DNA from: Mercurialis annua
Taxonomy: Eukaryota; Streptophyta; Magnoliopsida; Malpighiales; Euphorbiaceae
Direction of reading: 5' to 3'
NCBI RefSeq assembly: GCF_937616625.2
Contig: NC_065577.1
Span: 23,945,501 to 24,009,500 of the forward strand
Length of the DNA stretch: 64,000 bases
The notes under the pieces are model-generated. The model searched no databases and was not told where the DNA came from. It saw nothing but the letters and a program-made list of their open reading frames with translations. Shown here piece by piece: positions 11,540 through 22,873 of the stretch (position 1 is its first letter; each line of letters starts with the position of its first letter). Made by a program: the position numbers and the translations under genes.

Positions 11540-13035
11540 ATGGACAACGTTGTTCGTACTCGTGCTCGTGCTGCGGCAGAGCAAGAAGCTGAGGCTGATG
11601 ATGCGATTTCCATGGAAGTCGATCAGAACGTACCACCAGTTCAGGAAAATGCTGGACGTGGTAGAGGTAGAGGTGCTGGCAGAGGTAGAGGTGCTGGTAG
11701 AGGCAGAGGAGCTGGTGCTGCTAGAGGTGGAGTTAGAGGACGTGGTGCAGCAGGTGTTCAGGCACCAAATGTGCAGCAGGCACCGAACATGCAGGCGTTT
11801 GACTTCACTACCTTCTTGGCTGGCATTGTCGAGATGCAGAACAACGAGGCCCTTCTGCAGAATCAGTGTACTGTACTGGGTCAGTTAGCGTAGCAACAGC
11901 AACCTCAGGCTGGTGCTGTAGCTGGTATGGGTGGACTTGCTGGCGTCGATCATATTCCGACAGACAGAGAGGTGGTGATGACCTACACAAAGTTGACTCC
12001 GACTTCATTTGATGGCACTGGGGATGCTCTTGACTTTTTGGAGGAGTTTGTGTATAACAGTCAAAGGATTCAAGCTACTGATCATCAATCATTGATCCGT
12101 GTGAAGATGTCGCTGAAGGGTCCAGCTAAGGACTGGTTTCGCGATAACATCAGGCCAGAGATGGCTACATTGACTTGGGCTGAGTTTGTGAACAGTTTCA
12201 GAGGTTACTATCTACCCTTCTCTGTTACTGAGAATTTCAGAGAAAAGCTGCTAAATTTGAAGAAAGGGGAAAGATCAGTGACAGACTACACTACAGAGTT
12301 TGTCCGTTTGGGGCGGTTTGCTACAGATCTACAGGGTGATCAAGGGCGAGTGAATGACCGCTATGTTAGGGGTTTAGGCTCGGAATTTCTTCCTTTGCTG
12401 ATAGGGACAGACATGGAGTTCTCTCGAGTAGTGGATAGTGCTCGTCGGATGGAGAACTCGTTGATTCAGTTTGGGACGATCTCTAACCCTTTCCAAATTC
12501 AGAAGGGAAAGAGTGATCTTCCTAGTGGAGGGCAGCAGGCCCCAACGCAGCATGGTAGTGGGAACTACTACAGCGGCTCTTCTCAGGCCAACAGGGGAGT
12601 CGTCAGACTCACAACAAGGGGAGGCATAGGGCTAGGAGTGCTCCGTACATGTCTAGCAGCAGTGGGAGTAACCGTGGTTCAGGACGAGGGTACAGTGGTG
12701 GATCGAACATTCCGTTCTGCCAGAATTGCAGACGCAGGCACTATGGTCAGTGCCAATCAGCTTCTGGAGGTTGTTTTACTTGTGGTCAGCCGGGTCATTT
12801 CTGCAGGGAGTGTCCGACATCTAGGCAGCAGATGTCTAACTCCAGTGTGGCGCAGTCGTCTTACCAGCAGCAGAGACCTGCGTTTACATAGTCTGTAGGG
12901 TACTCTCAACTTGCAGCATCTTTTGGTGGCCAGCGGGGCCGTGGTTCTGGTGGTAGAGGTTTTGGTGGCCGTGGTAACGGTGGCAAAGGTTCCAACAGTT
13001 ATGCTACTGGGAAGAGTTCTCAGCAGCAGCCGCAT
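11540..13035 (+). pseudogene. gag: Broken gag of retrotransposon A
   Basis: The start is the ATG at 11540, which gives MDNVVRTRARAAAEQEAEAD and is shared with element B; an upstream in-frame ATG at 11426 is not needed. Order: acidic N-terminus, Arg-Gly-rich tract (11659-11755), Gln/Pro-rich segment, capsid-like region (about 11960-12480, with FDGTGDALDFLEEF and DWFRDN), then nucleocapsid. The nucleocapsid has a half-knuckle FCQNCRRRHYGQC and a full zinc knuckle C-X2-C-X4-H-X4-C at 12772-12813, followed by a Gly-rich tail. Breaks: TAG at 11891-11893, a frameshift near 12595 and TAG at 12889-12891. Both TAG codons are CAG in element B. Gag would form the particle and bind the RNA. Confidence 0.9.
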
Positions 13036-16000
13036 GGTCAGGCCAGAGTGTTCGCTCTTACTTCTCAGGATGCGCGTGCATCAAACGTCGTGGTGCAAGG
13101 TACCATTTTGATCTCTTTTGCTGATGCTCTAGTATTATTTGATGCGGGTGCAACCCATTCGTTTGTGTTTACGTGTTTTGCGGGAATATTGGGTATTGCA
13201 CCATCTGTTTTGAGTGAACCTTTAGCTGTGTCTACACCTATGTCTGAAGGTGTAGTAGTGGATGTCGTATATCCTTCTTGTCCTGTTGTTATATAAGGTA
13301 GAGAGTAAGGTGCTGATTTGGTTTTGCTTGACGTGCTTTCTTTTGACGTGATTTTGGGGATGGATTGGATGTCGCGCCATTATGCTTCTATTGACTGTCG
13401 AGGGAAGTCAGTCAAGTTTAGGATTCCAGGTGATCTACCTTTTTCCTTTCAGGGAGAAAAGGCGGAGACACCTAAGAATCTGATTTCCTCCATTAAGGCG
13501 AAGCGGATGTTAGGCAAGGGTTGTCAGGGTTTTCTTGCTGTGGTTCGAGATGTGGAAGCGAAAGTTAGTGATATGCATTGTGTGCCAATTGTGAGTGAGT
13601 TCACAGACGTGTTTCCAGAGGAATTGCCTGGATTACCACCTGACCGTGAGATTGAGTTTTGCATTGATGTGGTTTCTGGTACAGCTCAGATTTTGATACC
13701 GCCGTATCAGATGGCTCCTGCAGAGCTGAAGGAGTTGAAGGACCAGTTATAAGAGTTGTTGGATAGTGGGTTCCTCAGACCGAGTACTTCTCCATGGGGT
13801 GCTCCAGTTCTGTTTGTGAAGAAGAAAGATGGTTCCTTTCGACTGTGTATCGACTACAGAGATTTGAAAAGGCTACTATCAAGAACAGATATCCTCTTCC
13901 TCGCATCGATGATTTGTTTAACCAGTTGCAAGGTGCAAAGTGTTTTTCCAAGATTGATTTGAGGTCTGGGTATCATCAACTTCGGATCCGTGATGTAGAT
14001 GTGCCTAAGAATGCTTTTCGGACGCGGTATGGACATTTTGAGTTTCTGATTATGTCCTATGGTCTGACTAACGCACCAGCAGCGTTTATGGATATGATGA
14101 ACACAGTGTTCAAGCCGTTTTTAGATCAATTCATTATTGTTTTCATTGATGACATTTTGATCTATTCTCGGAGTGAGGAGGAGCATGCCTACCATTTGAG
14201 GACTATACTACAGACGTTTCGTGAGCATCAGTTGTATGCTAAGTTCTCAAAATGTGAGTTCTGGTTAAATCAGTTTACCTTTCTAGGACACGTGGTGTCG
14301 AAAGATGGGATCAAGGTTGATCCGAAGAAGATTGAGGCAGTTATGGATTGGCAGTGGCCGAGGTAAGTTACCGAGATCAGAAGTTTTCTGGGTTTAGCTG
14401 GCTACTACCGTCGGTTCGTGCAAGATATCTCCAGAATATTTGAACCGTTGACTAAACTGACATAGAAGGGTGTTAGGTTTGAGTGGACTGACAAGTGCGA
14501 GGCGAGCTTTGAGAAGCTCAAGGAGATTTTGACTACAACTCCGGTTTTGGCATTGCCTTCTGGCATTGACGGTTTCACAGTGTATTGTGATGCGTCTCGG
14601 ATTGGTTTGGGTTGCGTTCTGATGCAACATGGACATGTGATTGCCTATGCTTCCAGACAGTTGAAGAAGCATGAGGTGAATTACCCTACTCATGATTTAG
14701 AGTTGGCAGCTGTGGTTTTTGCACTGAATATTTGGAGGCATTATTTGTATGGTGCTACTTGTGAGATTTTCACTGATCATAAGAGTCTGAAGTACATCTT
14801 TGATCAGAGGGAGTTGAACCTGAGACAGAGGAAGTGGTTAGAGTTGCTTAAACACTACGACTGTACTATTCAGTACCATCCTGGTAAGGCTAATGTGGTA
14901 GCCGATGCGTTGAGTCGCAAGTCTTCGGGCATTTTGTCTCATATTTCTAAGATTGGGCGTAGACCCATGGTTAGAGAGTGGCACAATTTGATAGATTCAG
15001 GCTATGGTTTTCAGGTTTCGTAGGCTGGTTGTTTGTTGGCACAGTTGTAAGTGCAACTCGTTTTGATTGATTGGATAAAAGCTTTACAAGCTGAGGATCC
15101 ACAGTTGAAACAGATTATTGAGGAGATTCAGCAGGACGGTAATTCTGAGTTTACTTTTGTGGATGGTGTTTTGAGACATGGTTCGAGATTGTGTGTTCCG
15201 GATTCAGATGGTTTGAGGGACCAGATTCTGGAAGAAGCGCATAAGTCTGCTTATAGTGTTCATCCGGGTTCTACTAAGATGTACCATGATCTTAAGGGTA
15301 CCTACTGGTGGAGCGGGATGAAGAAGGATGTCGCTGAGTATGTTTCTAAGTGTCTGACTTGCCAGCAGGTGAAGCTGGAGCATCAGAGACCTTTTGGTTA
15401 TCTGCAGCCACTACCTATTTCAGAGTGGAAGTGGGAGCGGATTGGCAAGGATTTTGTGGTTGGTTTACCACATACTCGACAGGGGTACGATTCCATCTGG
15501 GTGATAGTTGACCGCATGACCAAGTCAGCTCATTTCCTTCCGATTAAGGTTTCGTATACTGCTTCTAGGTTGGCTCATTTGTACATCGACAGGATTGTCA
15601 GTTGCATGGTGTACTGGTTTCTATTGTGTCAGACAGAGGTTCTGTGTTTACTTCGACATTCTGGAAGGCGTTACAGGAATCCTTGGGTTCTCGGTTGGAT
15701 TTCAGTACAACTTTTCATCCTCAGACTAACGGTCAGTCTGAGAGGACTATTCAGACATTGGAAGATATGCTCAGGATGTGTGTTCTCGATTTTCAGGGTA
15801 GCTGGGATGCTCATTTGCTGTTGATTGAGTTTTCTTACAACAACAGTTACCACGCGAGTATTGAGATGGCGCCGTATGAGCCTTTGTACGGGCGCAAGTG
15901 TAGATCTCCTATCAGTTGGGAGGAGGTTGGAGAGAGTAAACTCTCGGGAGCAGGGATTATTCAGATTACCTCAGAGAAGGTACCGTTGATCAAACAAAGG

Positions 16001-16486
16001 TTAGAGACTGCTTTTAGTCAGCATAAGAGTTATGCTGATCCGAAGAGAAAACACATTGAGTTCCATGTTGGTGATTTCGTGTTTCTTCGGGTTTCGCCTA
16101 TGAAAGGCGTGGTTCGTTTTGGTGTCAAGGGAAAGTTGGCACCGAGGTATATTGGTCCTTACGAGATTTCAGAGAGGATTGGAGCTGTGGCTTATCGTCT
16201 GGTTCTGCCGCCAGACATGTCTTTAGTGCATCCTGTGTTTCATGTTTCTATGTTGAGGAAGTGCATTTCCGATCCTTCGCACGTGATTGTACCTCAGAGC
16301 GTCGAGATTGACCAAGAGTTATTGTAAGAGGAACAGCCAGTGGAGGTTGTTGATACGCAAGTGCGTAAATTGCGGAACAAGGAGATTCTGATGGTCAAAG
16401 TTCTCTAGCGCAATCATTCTGTAGAGGAGTGCACTTGGGACACCGAGTTGGATATGCGGAATCGCTATCCTTTTCTTTTTCCGTGA
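13036..16486 (+). pseudogene. pol: Broken pol of retrotransposon A (PR-RT-RNaseH-INT-chromodomain)
   Basis: Aspartic protease: LFDAGATHSF with active-site triplet at 13141-13152, and later [11 protein letters not shown]. Reverse transcriptase about 13600-14300, with [20 protein letters not shown] and catalytic FIDD at 14142-14153. RNase H about 14550-14930 ([13 protein letters not shown]; end [15 protein letters not shown]). Integrase: HHCC region 15235-15370, then catalytic Asp (15450-15452), Asp in VSDRG (15632-15634) and Glu in QSERT (15740-15742). Chromodomain end 16340-16486 (VEVVDTQVRKLRNKEILMVK). Stops at 13294, 13306, 13750, 14364, 14463, 15021, 15048, 16324 and 16406; frameshifts near 13862 and 15600. 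The domains would copy the RNA and insert the DNA; this copy cannot make them. Confidence 0.93.
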
Positions 16487-16589
16487 GGTACGATATTTTG
16501 ATTTTATGTAAACTTATAAGTTTATTTATGTTATATGTTTTCTGCAATTATTTGCTTATCGTGTTAAATTCGAGGACGAATTTATAATT

Positions 16590-16601
16590 AGTTGGGGAGA
16601 A
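16590..16601 (+). promoter_or_regulatory. Polypurine tract
   Basis: The purine-rich AGTTGGGGAGAA sits immediately before the TGTAATAACC start of the 3' LTR, where plus-strand synthesis is primed in LTR retrotransposons. Element B has the matching AGTTTGGGAGAA before 42739, and the duplicate copy has AGTTGGGGAGAA before 55158. Confidence 0.8.
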
Positions 16602-16792
16602 TGTAATAACCCGTATAATTTTTGATAATTTCCGACGAGCTTCCGGTGGCGTTTCGATGTTAATTGAAGGTTTGGTAGCTCGTTTCGTGTTGGTTTGAGG
16701 TTGGGTTAATTATATTTGGGCCCAAGAAACCGAACCATTCCTTTCGGCCCAACGGAATTGGCTTTGAGCCAATTCCCGTTTGATCCAACACA

Positions 16793-17027
16793 AGTCTCGA
16801 ACGAGACCTGTGTTGAAAGCTTGTGTTCTCGTTCGAGAACTCAGTTCTCGAACGAGAACCAAGAGTTTTTGGCCCAAGGGAATTGGTTTTGAGCCAATTC
16901 CCGTTTGATCCAACACATGTCTCGAACGAGACCAGTGTTGAAATGCTTTGTTCTAGTTCGAGAACTCAGTTCTCGAACGAGAACCAAGGCCTTTTTGCTG
17001 GTCTTGTTTGAGACCAGCTTTAGGCAG
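16793..17027. repeat. Palindrome cluster in LTR U3 (3' LTR of A)
   Basis: Same two-round layout as in the 5' LTR, with AGTCTCGAACGAGACC, GTTCTCGTTCGAGAAC and GTTCTCGAACGAGAAC. Several arms have decayed, for example TTCTAGTTCGAGAA near 16950 and GGTCTTGTTTGAGACC near 17000. Confidence 0.83.
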
Positions 17028-19339
17028 CGGAGAGGGGCAGTTTGGACCCAAATTCATTTACTTTCAAATCTTTTTAAACATAAAATTCTAACCCTAAATC
17101 ATTCTCCACACTACAAACAATCCATAGCTCACTTTTTCTCTGAAGATTAACGCTTCATAATCCCTTCCGAAATTGCTGTCCCGGTAAGTTTCTTTGATAC
17201 TCAAATTTCAATTTTTACTTTCGAACGGCATTACGTAATTTTGATCGTTCTCCTTCCTTTCTAGATCGAAACTGATTACGTTTGATCCCGGAGATTCTAG
17301 ACTCGCGTACCTACGTTTCCCCATCTTGTTTTCGTTGAACGGTATGTAATCGACCTCGTTTAAATCGCCGTACGGTTTTCGTTTTATGTTTGGTGTAATC
17401 TGTTTTGTTAGAATTTGTGGCTACCGAACAATTCTTTTCTTGTTGGCCATGAATTTTCGTGTTTAAAGGTTATCAATCTTCTTGTATGATTAGTTATTAT
17501 CGGTTACCTCAGTGTTAAAGTTTGCTTCCTCAGTCCGGACGTGTTTCGTTGTGTTCGTATTCTCCGAGAGGAAAGTTTGTGTCGATGTAATTTTTTGAGT
17601 TTGATATATTGTTAAGTTGATGATTGATTATTGCTTATGGGTTGAATTAAGAAAGATTTGGTATCCATATTAGTTTAGTTGGGGAATCCTGCAAATTGGT
17701 TTGGGTATGGCGGGGTTTTTGGTTGTTTAAATGGAGAAGACGGCTAATTAGCCATTGTGCCCACCATATTGTTTTTCTTAAAATAAGTTAATTCTTAAGG
17801 TTATTATAATTTGATTTTATTTTAATTAAAACCCTTGAATCTTGATTTGATTTAAAATTAGTAAAGTGTAAACAATAAGTCTTTTAATAATTTAAGTTAA
17901 TATAAAACTCGGGTAATTATATTTGCTTCAGAATATCAAAGTGGCTAAAGCACAATTTAGCCCTTGAACATATTTTTAACTTATTAAATTGTTGGTTATA
18001 ACGTTATATTTCATTTTGAATTATAATAACTATATATTAATTCGAATATCAATTTGGCATGAAATTGACTAAATTACAATTTAGCCCTTGAACGTGTTAT
18101 AACTTATTTAAGTAAGTTTTGATTAGTAACTTTATATTTGTTTTAATTATAAACAAAAGTAGTTAATTTGATTTCGAATATCTAATTGACTAAAGTACAG
18201 TTTAGTCCCTTATTGGCTAAAGTACAATTTAGTCCCTAATTGGCTAAAGTACAGTTTAGTTCCTAAACGTTTATAAACTTAAAATGATTAAGTTTTTGGG
18301 TTGTAACTTGGGTTACTTGGAATTGAAGTTATTGAGTTCCGCTTTTAAAATGGATTACTATTTTATTGAATTATTTTATAAATATAAACTCGGGTTTATA
18401 TTTGATAAACGTTTTATGTCGGGTTAGACTTGGGTCACCCGACAAGTGAGGTTAGCTTGGTAGTTATTGGTAACTCGGCTAACCCACTATTTGAAAATTT
18501 ATTATTATATAAAGATTTCTAAATAATATTTGTAAATTGGATTTTAAAGCGAGAACTCAATAGACTTGTATTAATTGGGCTTTATTACCTAATGGGTATT
18601 TTTGTGTTGTTCTGGATTGTTTATTCTGACGTGTTATTTGTGCTAGTCCTATGTGGTGTCTAGTACTCTCTAGAGTTAGGGTCTGTTTTAAATAATTATT
18701 TTATTTGTCTAGACCCGTCTACTGTTCGTGCTTCAGAGGCGAACCAGGATTAGTTGCTTGCCGGTTATCTCGTGGATTAGCAAGCAGTGAGTTTGTACTT
18801 ACTATTTACCGCTTTATTAAGTAAATTGTTATTTTAATATTAAATATATATACTGTACGTATATTTCGATCTATTTTTATATTATGGCTCTTAGTTGGAA
18901 TATGCTACCTAATGGGCATCATTAGGACTGCGTGCGCACCGATAATGATCTGGGTAAGGTATATAGGGAAATGTGGTAATTCGGTGTGAGCATAGCTCTC
19001 GGGACCAAATAGAGTAACTCGGTGTAGCTCAGCTCTCGGGACTCTTGATATGGTAAAAGTGTGGTAACTCGGTGTAGCTTAGCTCTCGGGACCAGGCCTA
19101 TTGGATTACGGATATATTTAGAATTGTGGATTAGGGTTCCAACTATTATTCGTAATATCGTTATTAAATGTTTTAGACGGTTTTAAAGGTTTTCCACTTA
19201 ATAAATGTAGATAGTGGTATAAACTCATCTCAGTATATCTGACCCTGTTGTTTTCCCAATTTTTTCCAGGGTTATGATTTGAGAGAGTCGCTGATCTCCG
19301 TTCTTTACTTTCTCGGAGATTTTTATTATTTTTGATAAA

Positions 19340-19500
19340 GGCTAAACCCATCCTGAGGTCCCTCTACTCTTCACTTTTTTTTTCATTGGATCCCTTTACT
19401 TCATTTTTTCCTTCTCGAGTCCCTTTACTTTCGTTTTCGTTGTTTATATATCCCTAGACGTATGAGATATGGAGAGTGTGCCACACTCTCCGTTAAATTT
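19340..19500 (+). repeat. Left terminal inverted repeat of the MULE
   Basis: Pairs with 20316-20476 in inverted orientation with a few mismatches and small gaps. Shared blocks include AGGTCCCTCTACTCTTCACT and CCCTTTACTTTCGTTTTCGT. The inner end carries the hairpin GGAGAGTGTG-CC-ACACTCTCC near 19470-19491. Confidence 0.83.
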
Positions 19501-19616
19501 TAAACTTCTGTTAAATAATGATGTGTAAAAATAAAAAAATATAAAAAAGTAATATGGCTAAAATACAAAGATTAAATAACACTTTTTTTAAAAAAAAAAA
19601 ATCAGAGTCTTCTTCT

Positions 19617-20001
19617 TTCCTCCATTAATGGAGGAGCTCTCCTCCATTAATGGAGGAAACGCAGGTTTCCTCCAAATGGAGGAACCCTCCAAAGACTTCC
19701 TCCATTTGGAGGAAACCTGCTTGTTTCCTCCATAATGGAGGAAACAGATCTGTTTCCTCCATTATGGAGGAAACAAGCAGGTCTCGTTTCCTCCATAATG
19801 GAGGAAACGAGATCTGTTTCCTCCATTAATGGAGGAAACGAGCATTTCTTCCATTACTCGTTTCCTCCATTAATGGAGGAAACGCTCGTTTCCTCCCATG
19901 GAGGAAACGAGATTCACCTGCTCGTTTCCTCCATGGAGGAAACGAGCAGGTTTCCTCCATTAATGGAGGAAACCTTCATTTTCTCCATTAATGGAGGAAA
20001 A
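19617..20001. repeat. Palindrome array inside the MULE
   Basis: About a dozen palindromes built on CCTCCATTAATGGAGG, with variants CCTCCATAATGGAGG, CCTCCATGGAGG and CCTCCATTTGGAGG, each flanked by TTTCC/GGAAA arms and often by AACGAG or GCAGG. Neighbouring units also pair with each other, so nested hairpins are possible. The 114-codon open frame over this array is a by-product; I see no gene. Confidence 0.85.
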
Positions 20002-20315
20002 AAAGAGCCACAACTTTTCAGTGGTGGTCGTCATAATTTTTTTTTTGGTATTGATCTTTTTTTAAAAAAAATAAATTGAAATTTAATTTAATTAAATAAA
20101 ATTTATATGAGGGTAACAAAATTAAATTTTATTTCAGAAAAAAAAATCAAATTTCGAGTTAATTATTTTATTAATTAATTTAGTTTAAAGTTTGGATTTA
20201 ATTTGTTTTGTATGATAAGTACAAGAGTTTTATTGTATTATAGGCTAAATACAATAGGTTTAATGTATTTTTATTTTATTTTTAAGGTTAAAATGTCATT
20301 TTTATTTTTCGCCAC

Positions 20316-20476
20316 TCTCAGTAACGGAGAGTGTGTTGCACTCTCTGAATTCCATCCATAAAAGGGTGTAATAACAACGAAAACGAAAGTAAAGGGATTT
20401 GATAAGGAGAAAATGAAGTAAAGGGACTCAATGAAAAAAAAGTGAAGAGTAGAGGGACCTGAGGATGGATTTGGCC
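20316..20476 (-). repeat. Right terminal inverted repeat of the MULE
   Basis: Inverted match to 19340-19500; ends GGATGGATTTGGCC directly before the TTTGATAAA duplication. The inner hairpin motif is present as CGGAGAGTGTGTTGCACTCTC near 20326, with one extra mismatch compared with the left side. Confidence 0.83.
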
Positions 20477-21790
20477 TTTGATAAACTGTAAAACTGTTTT
20501 ATTCTTAGACCGCAGTAGTAACTAGACGTCTTTATTTTATTCTAGATAATGTCAGATTGGTCTGACTGATTTATTTTTGCTCTGGCATGTTATATGATTA
20601 TTCCGGATTATTTATGTTAAGCCGATTTAATGACATTTTTGGAAAGCATGTTATTTTAATTGTTGAATATTATAACTGCTAAATTTAGGCTGAAGTCTCG
20701 GTTGCCCCCGAGCATTGGTTTTCTGCAGGTTTATGTATTTGTAAGTTAAATGAAAGGCTAGCTACGGGTTTTGGTACTACATTACTTATACCCTAGCGCC
20801 GGTCGCGATTCATGAAAATGGGTCGTGACAGTTTACAAACGTTACGAAACAAATATAAACGTTTCACCTTTTTAGCAAATGAAGCCAAACGTTTACAAAC
20901 GTTATGAAACAAATACGAACGTTTCACCTCATTAGCGAATGAAGCCAAACGTTTACAAACATTACGAAAGAAATCCAAACGTTTCACATTTTTAGAAATT
21001 TAAGTCAAACGTTTACAAATGTTACGAAACTTAACAAAGCGTTTCACATTTTTAGCAATTTAAGCAAAACGTTTACAAAGGTTACCGAACATATCCAAAC
21101 GTTTCATCTTTTTAGCGATTTAAGCGAAACGTTTACAAACGATACAAAACAAATCCAAACGTTTCCCTTTTTTTAGCGATTTAAGCCAAACGTTTACAAA
21201 TGCTGAGAAACAAATCCAAACGTTTCATCTTTTAAGCGATATAAGCCAAACATTTACAAAGACTACGAAACAAATCCTAACGTTTTGCCTTTTTAGCAAT
21301 TTAAGCCAAATGTTTACAAACGTTACGAAACTAATCCAAATGTTTCATCTTTTTAGCGATTTAAGCCAAACATATACAAACGTTACGAAACAAAACCAAA
21401 CATTTAAAACGTTACAAAACAAATCCAAACGTTTTACATATTAGCGATTTAAGCCAAACGTTTACAAACATTATGAAACAAATCCTAGCGTGTCACCTTT
21501 TTAGAAATTTATACCAAACGTTTACAAACGTTACAAAACAAATCCAAACATTTCCCCATTTTAGCGATCTAAGCCAAACTTTTACAAACGTTACGAAACA
21601 AAACCAAACGTTTCACCTTTTTAGAGATTTAAACCAAACGTTTACAAACAATACGAAACAAAACCAAACATTTAAAACGTTACAAAACAAAAATCCAAAT
21701 GTTTCACATTTTTAGTGATTCAAGCCAAATGTTTACAAAAGTTACGAAACAAATCCAAACATTTCTCCATTTTAGCGATTTAAGCCAAAC

Positions 21791-22855
21791 GTTTGGCTTT
21801 GTTTCATAACCAATATAAATGTTTCACTTTTTTAAAATCTAATTCCATATACGATTCAATTACGATGCTGACAATGAAATAAACATTTGGCTTAAATTGC
21901 TAAAAAGGTGAAACGTTTGGATTTGTTCCATTACGTTTGTAAACGTTTGGCTTAAATCGCTGAAACGTTTGGATTTTTTCTGTAACATTTGTAAACGTTT
22001 GGCTTCAATCGTTAATAAGGTAAAACGCTTGAATTTGTTTCGTGACGTTTGTAAACGCTTGACTTAAATCGCTAAAAAGGTGAAACTCTTGGATTTGTTT
22101 CGTAACGTTTGTAAACGTTTGGCTTAAATCTCTAAAAGGTGAAATGTTTGGATTTTTTTCGTAGCGTTTGTAAACGTTTGGCTTAAATCGCTAAAAAGGT
22201 GCAACGATTGGTTTTATTTTGTAACCTTTGCAAACGTTCGGCTTAAATTACTAAAAATGTGAAACGGTTTCGTAATGTTTTAAACATTTGGATTTGTTTC
22301 GAAACGTTTGGATTTGTTTCGTAACATTTGTAAACGTTTGGCTTCAATCACTAAAAAGGGGAAACTGTTGGATTTGTTTCGTAACGTTTGTACATGTTTG
22401 GCTTAAATTGCTTAAAAGATGAAACGTTTGAATTTGTTTCGTAACGTTTGTAAACGTTTGTCTTAAATCGCTAAAAAAGTGAAACGTTTGGATTTGTTTC
22501 GTAACGTTTTGTAAACGTTTGGCTTAAATTGCTAAATATGTGAATCGTTTGGATTTGTTTCATAACGTTTGTAAACGTTTGGCTTAAATTGCTAAAAACG
22601 TGAAACATTTGGTTTTGTTTCATAGCCTTTGTAAACGTTTGGCTTAAATTGCTAAAAAGGTGAAACGTTTGGATTTGTTTCGTAACGTTGTAAAAGTTTT
22701 GATTTGTTTCGTAACATTTATACTTAAATCGCTAAAAACGTGAAACGTTTGGTTTTGTTTCATAAACTTTGTAAACGTTTGGCTTAAATCTCTGGAAAGG
22801 TGCTAGGATTTGTTTCATAACGTTGTAAAAGTTTGGTTTTGTTTCGTAACGTTTA
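21791..22855 (-). repeat. Inverted satellite segment 1
   Basis: Monomers run in reverse here. The entry point is an 18-bp palindrome AAGCCAAACGTTTGGCTT (21782-21799). The exit is a perfect 36-bp palindrome at 22838-22873, centred on TTTATAAA. Confidence 0.9.
21833..21885. other. Non-satellite spacer at a strand switch, copy 1
   Basis: About 53 bp that do not match the monomer, including AATCTAATTCCATATACGAT and GCTGACAATGAAATAAAC, lie just inside the inverted segment. The same spacer occurs at 24969-25020 with very few changes. Origin not recognised. Confidence 0.75.
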
Positions 22856-22873
22856 TAAACGTTACGAAACAAA
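22838..22873. repeat. Perfect 36-bp palindrome at a satellite strand switch
   Basis: Each 18-bp arm contains GTTTCGTAACGTTTA or its complement; the centre is TTTATAAA. To the left monomers are reversed, to the right forward, so the palindrome is the junction itself. Confidence 0.9.

Larger units (their letters stand above)
19340..20476. mobile_element. Non-autonomous Mutator-like element (MULE) nested in the LTR
   Basis: A 1137-bp insert absent from every other LTR in the window. It is flanked by a perfect 9-bp target duplication TTTGATAAA (19331-19339 and 20477-20485), and one copy of that sequence occurs at the same place in the 5' LTR. Its ends are long imperfect terminal inverted repeats of about 160 bp, beginning GGCTAAACCCATCCTGAGG on the left and, inverted, GGCCAAATCCATCCTCAGG on the right. 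A 9-bp duplication with long inverted ends fits the Mutator superfamily. No transposase frame is visible; the centre is a palindrome array and AT-rich sequence. Confidence 0.85.
8608..20830 (+). mobile_element. Retrotransposon A: full-length, inactivated Ty3/gypsy chromovirus (Tekay/Del-like)
   Basis: Complete order: 5' LTR, Met-tRNA primer site, gag, protease, reverse transcriptase, RNase H, integrase, chromodomain, polypurine tract, 3' LTR. GTTTA at 8603-8607 and 20831-20835 is the likely 5-bp target duplication; on this reading the 5' LTR has lost its first five bases (TGTAA), which the 3' LTR retains. Reading frames carry at least eleven stops and three frameshifts, so the copy cannot be autonomous. 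The 5' LTR has an internal deletion of about 506 bp relative to the 3' LTR, and the 3' LTR holds a Mutator-like insertion. Lineage is inferred from gene order, LTR length and the C-terminal chromodomain. Confidence 0.93.
16602..20830 (+). repeat. 3' LTR of retrotransposon A, split by a Mutator-like element
   Basis: Runs from TGTAATAACCCGTATAAT to GGGTCGTGACA. Removing the insert at 19340-20476 and one 9-bp duplication leaves about 3.08 kb. It keeps the ~506 bp (18479-18984) missing from the 5' LTR, including a segment shared with the other LTRs (GACCCGTCTACTGTTCGTGC; ACTGCGTGCGCACC). This copy therefore shows the ancestral length. Confidence 0.92.

Noticed and set aside
19735..20079. 114-codon open frame across the Mutator-like element
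   Set aside because: It is the translation of the CCTCCATTAATGGAGG palindrome array and runs into AT-rich filler. No transposase motif is present.
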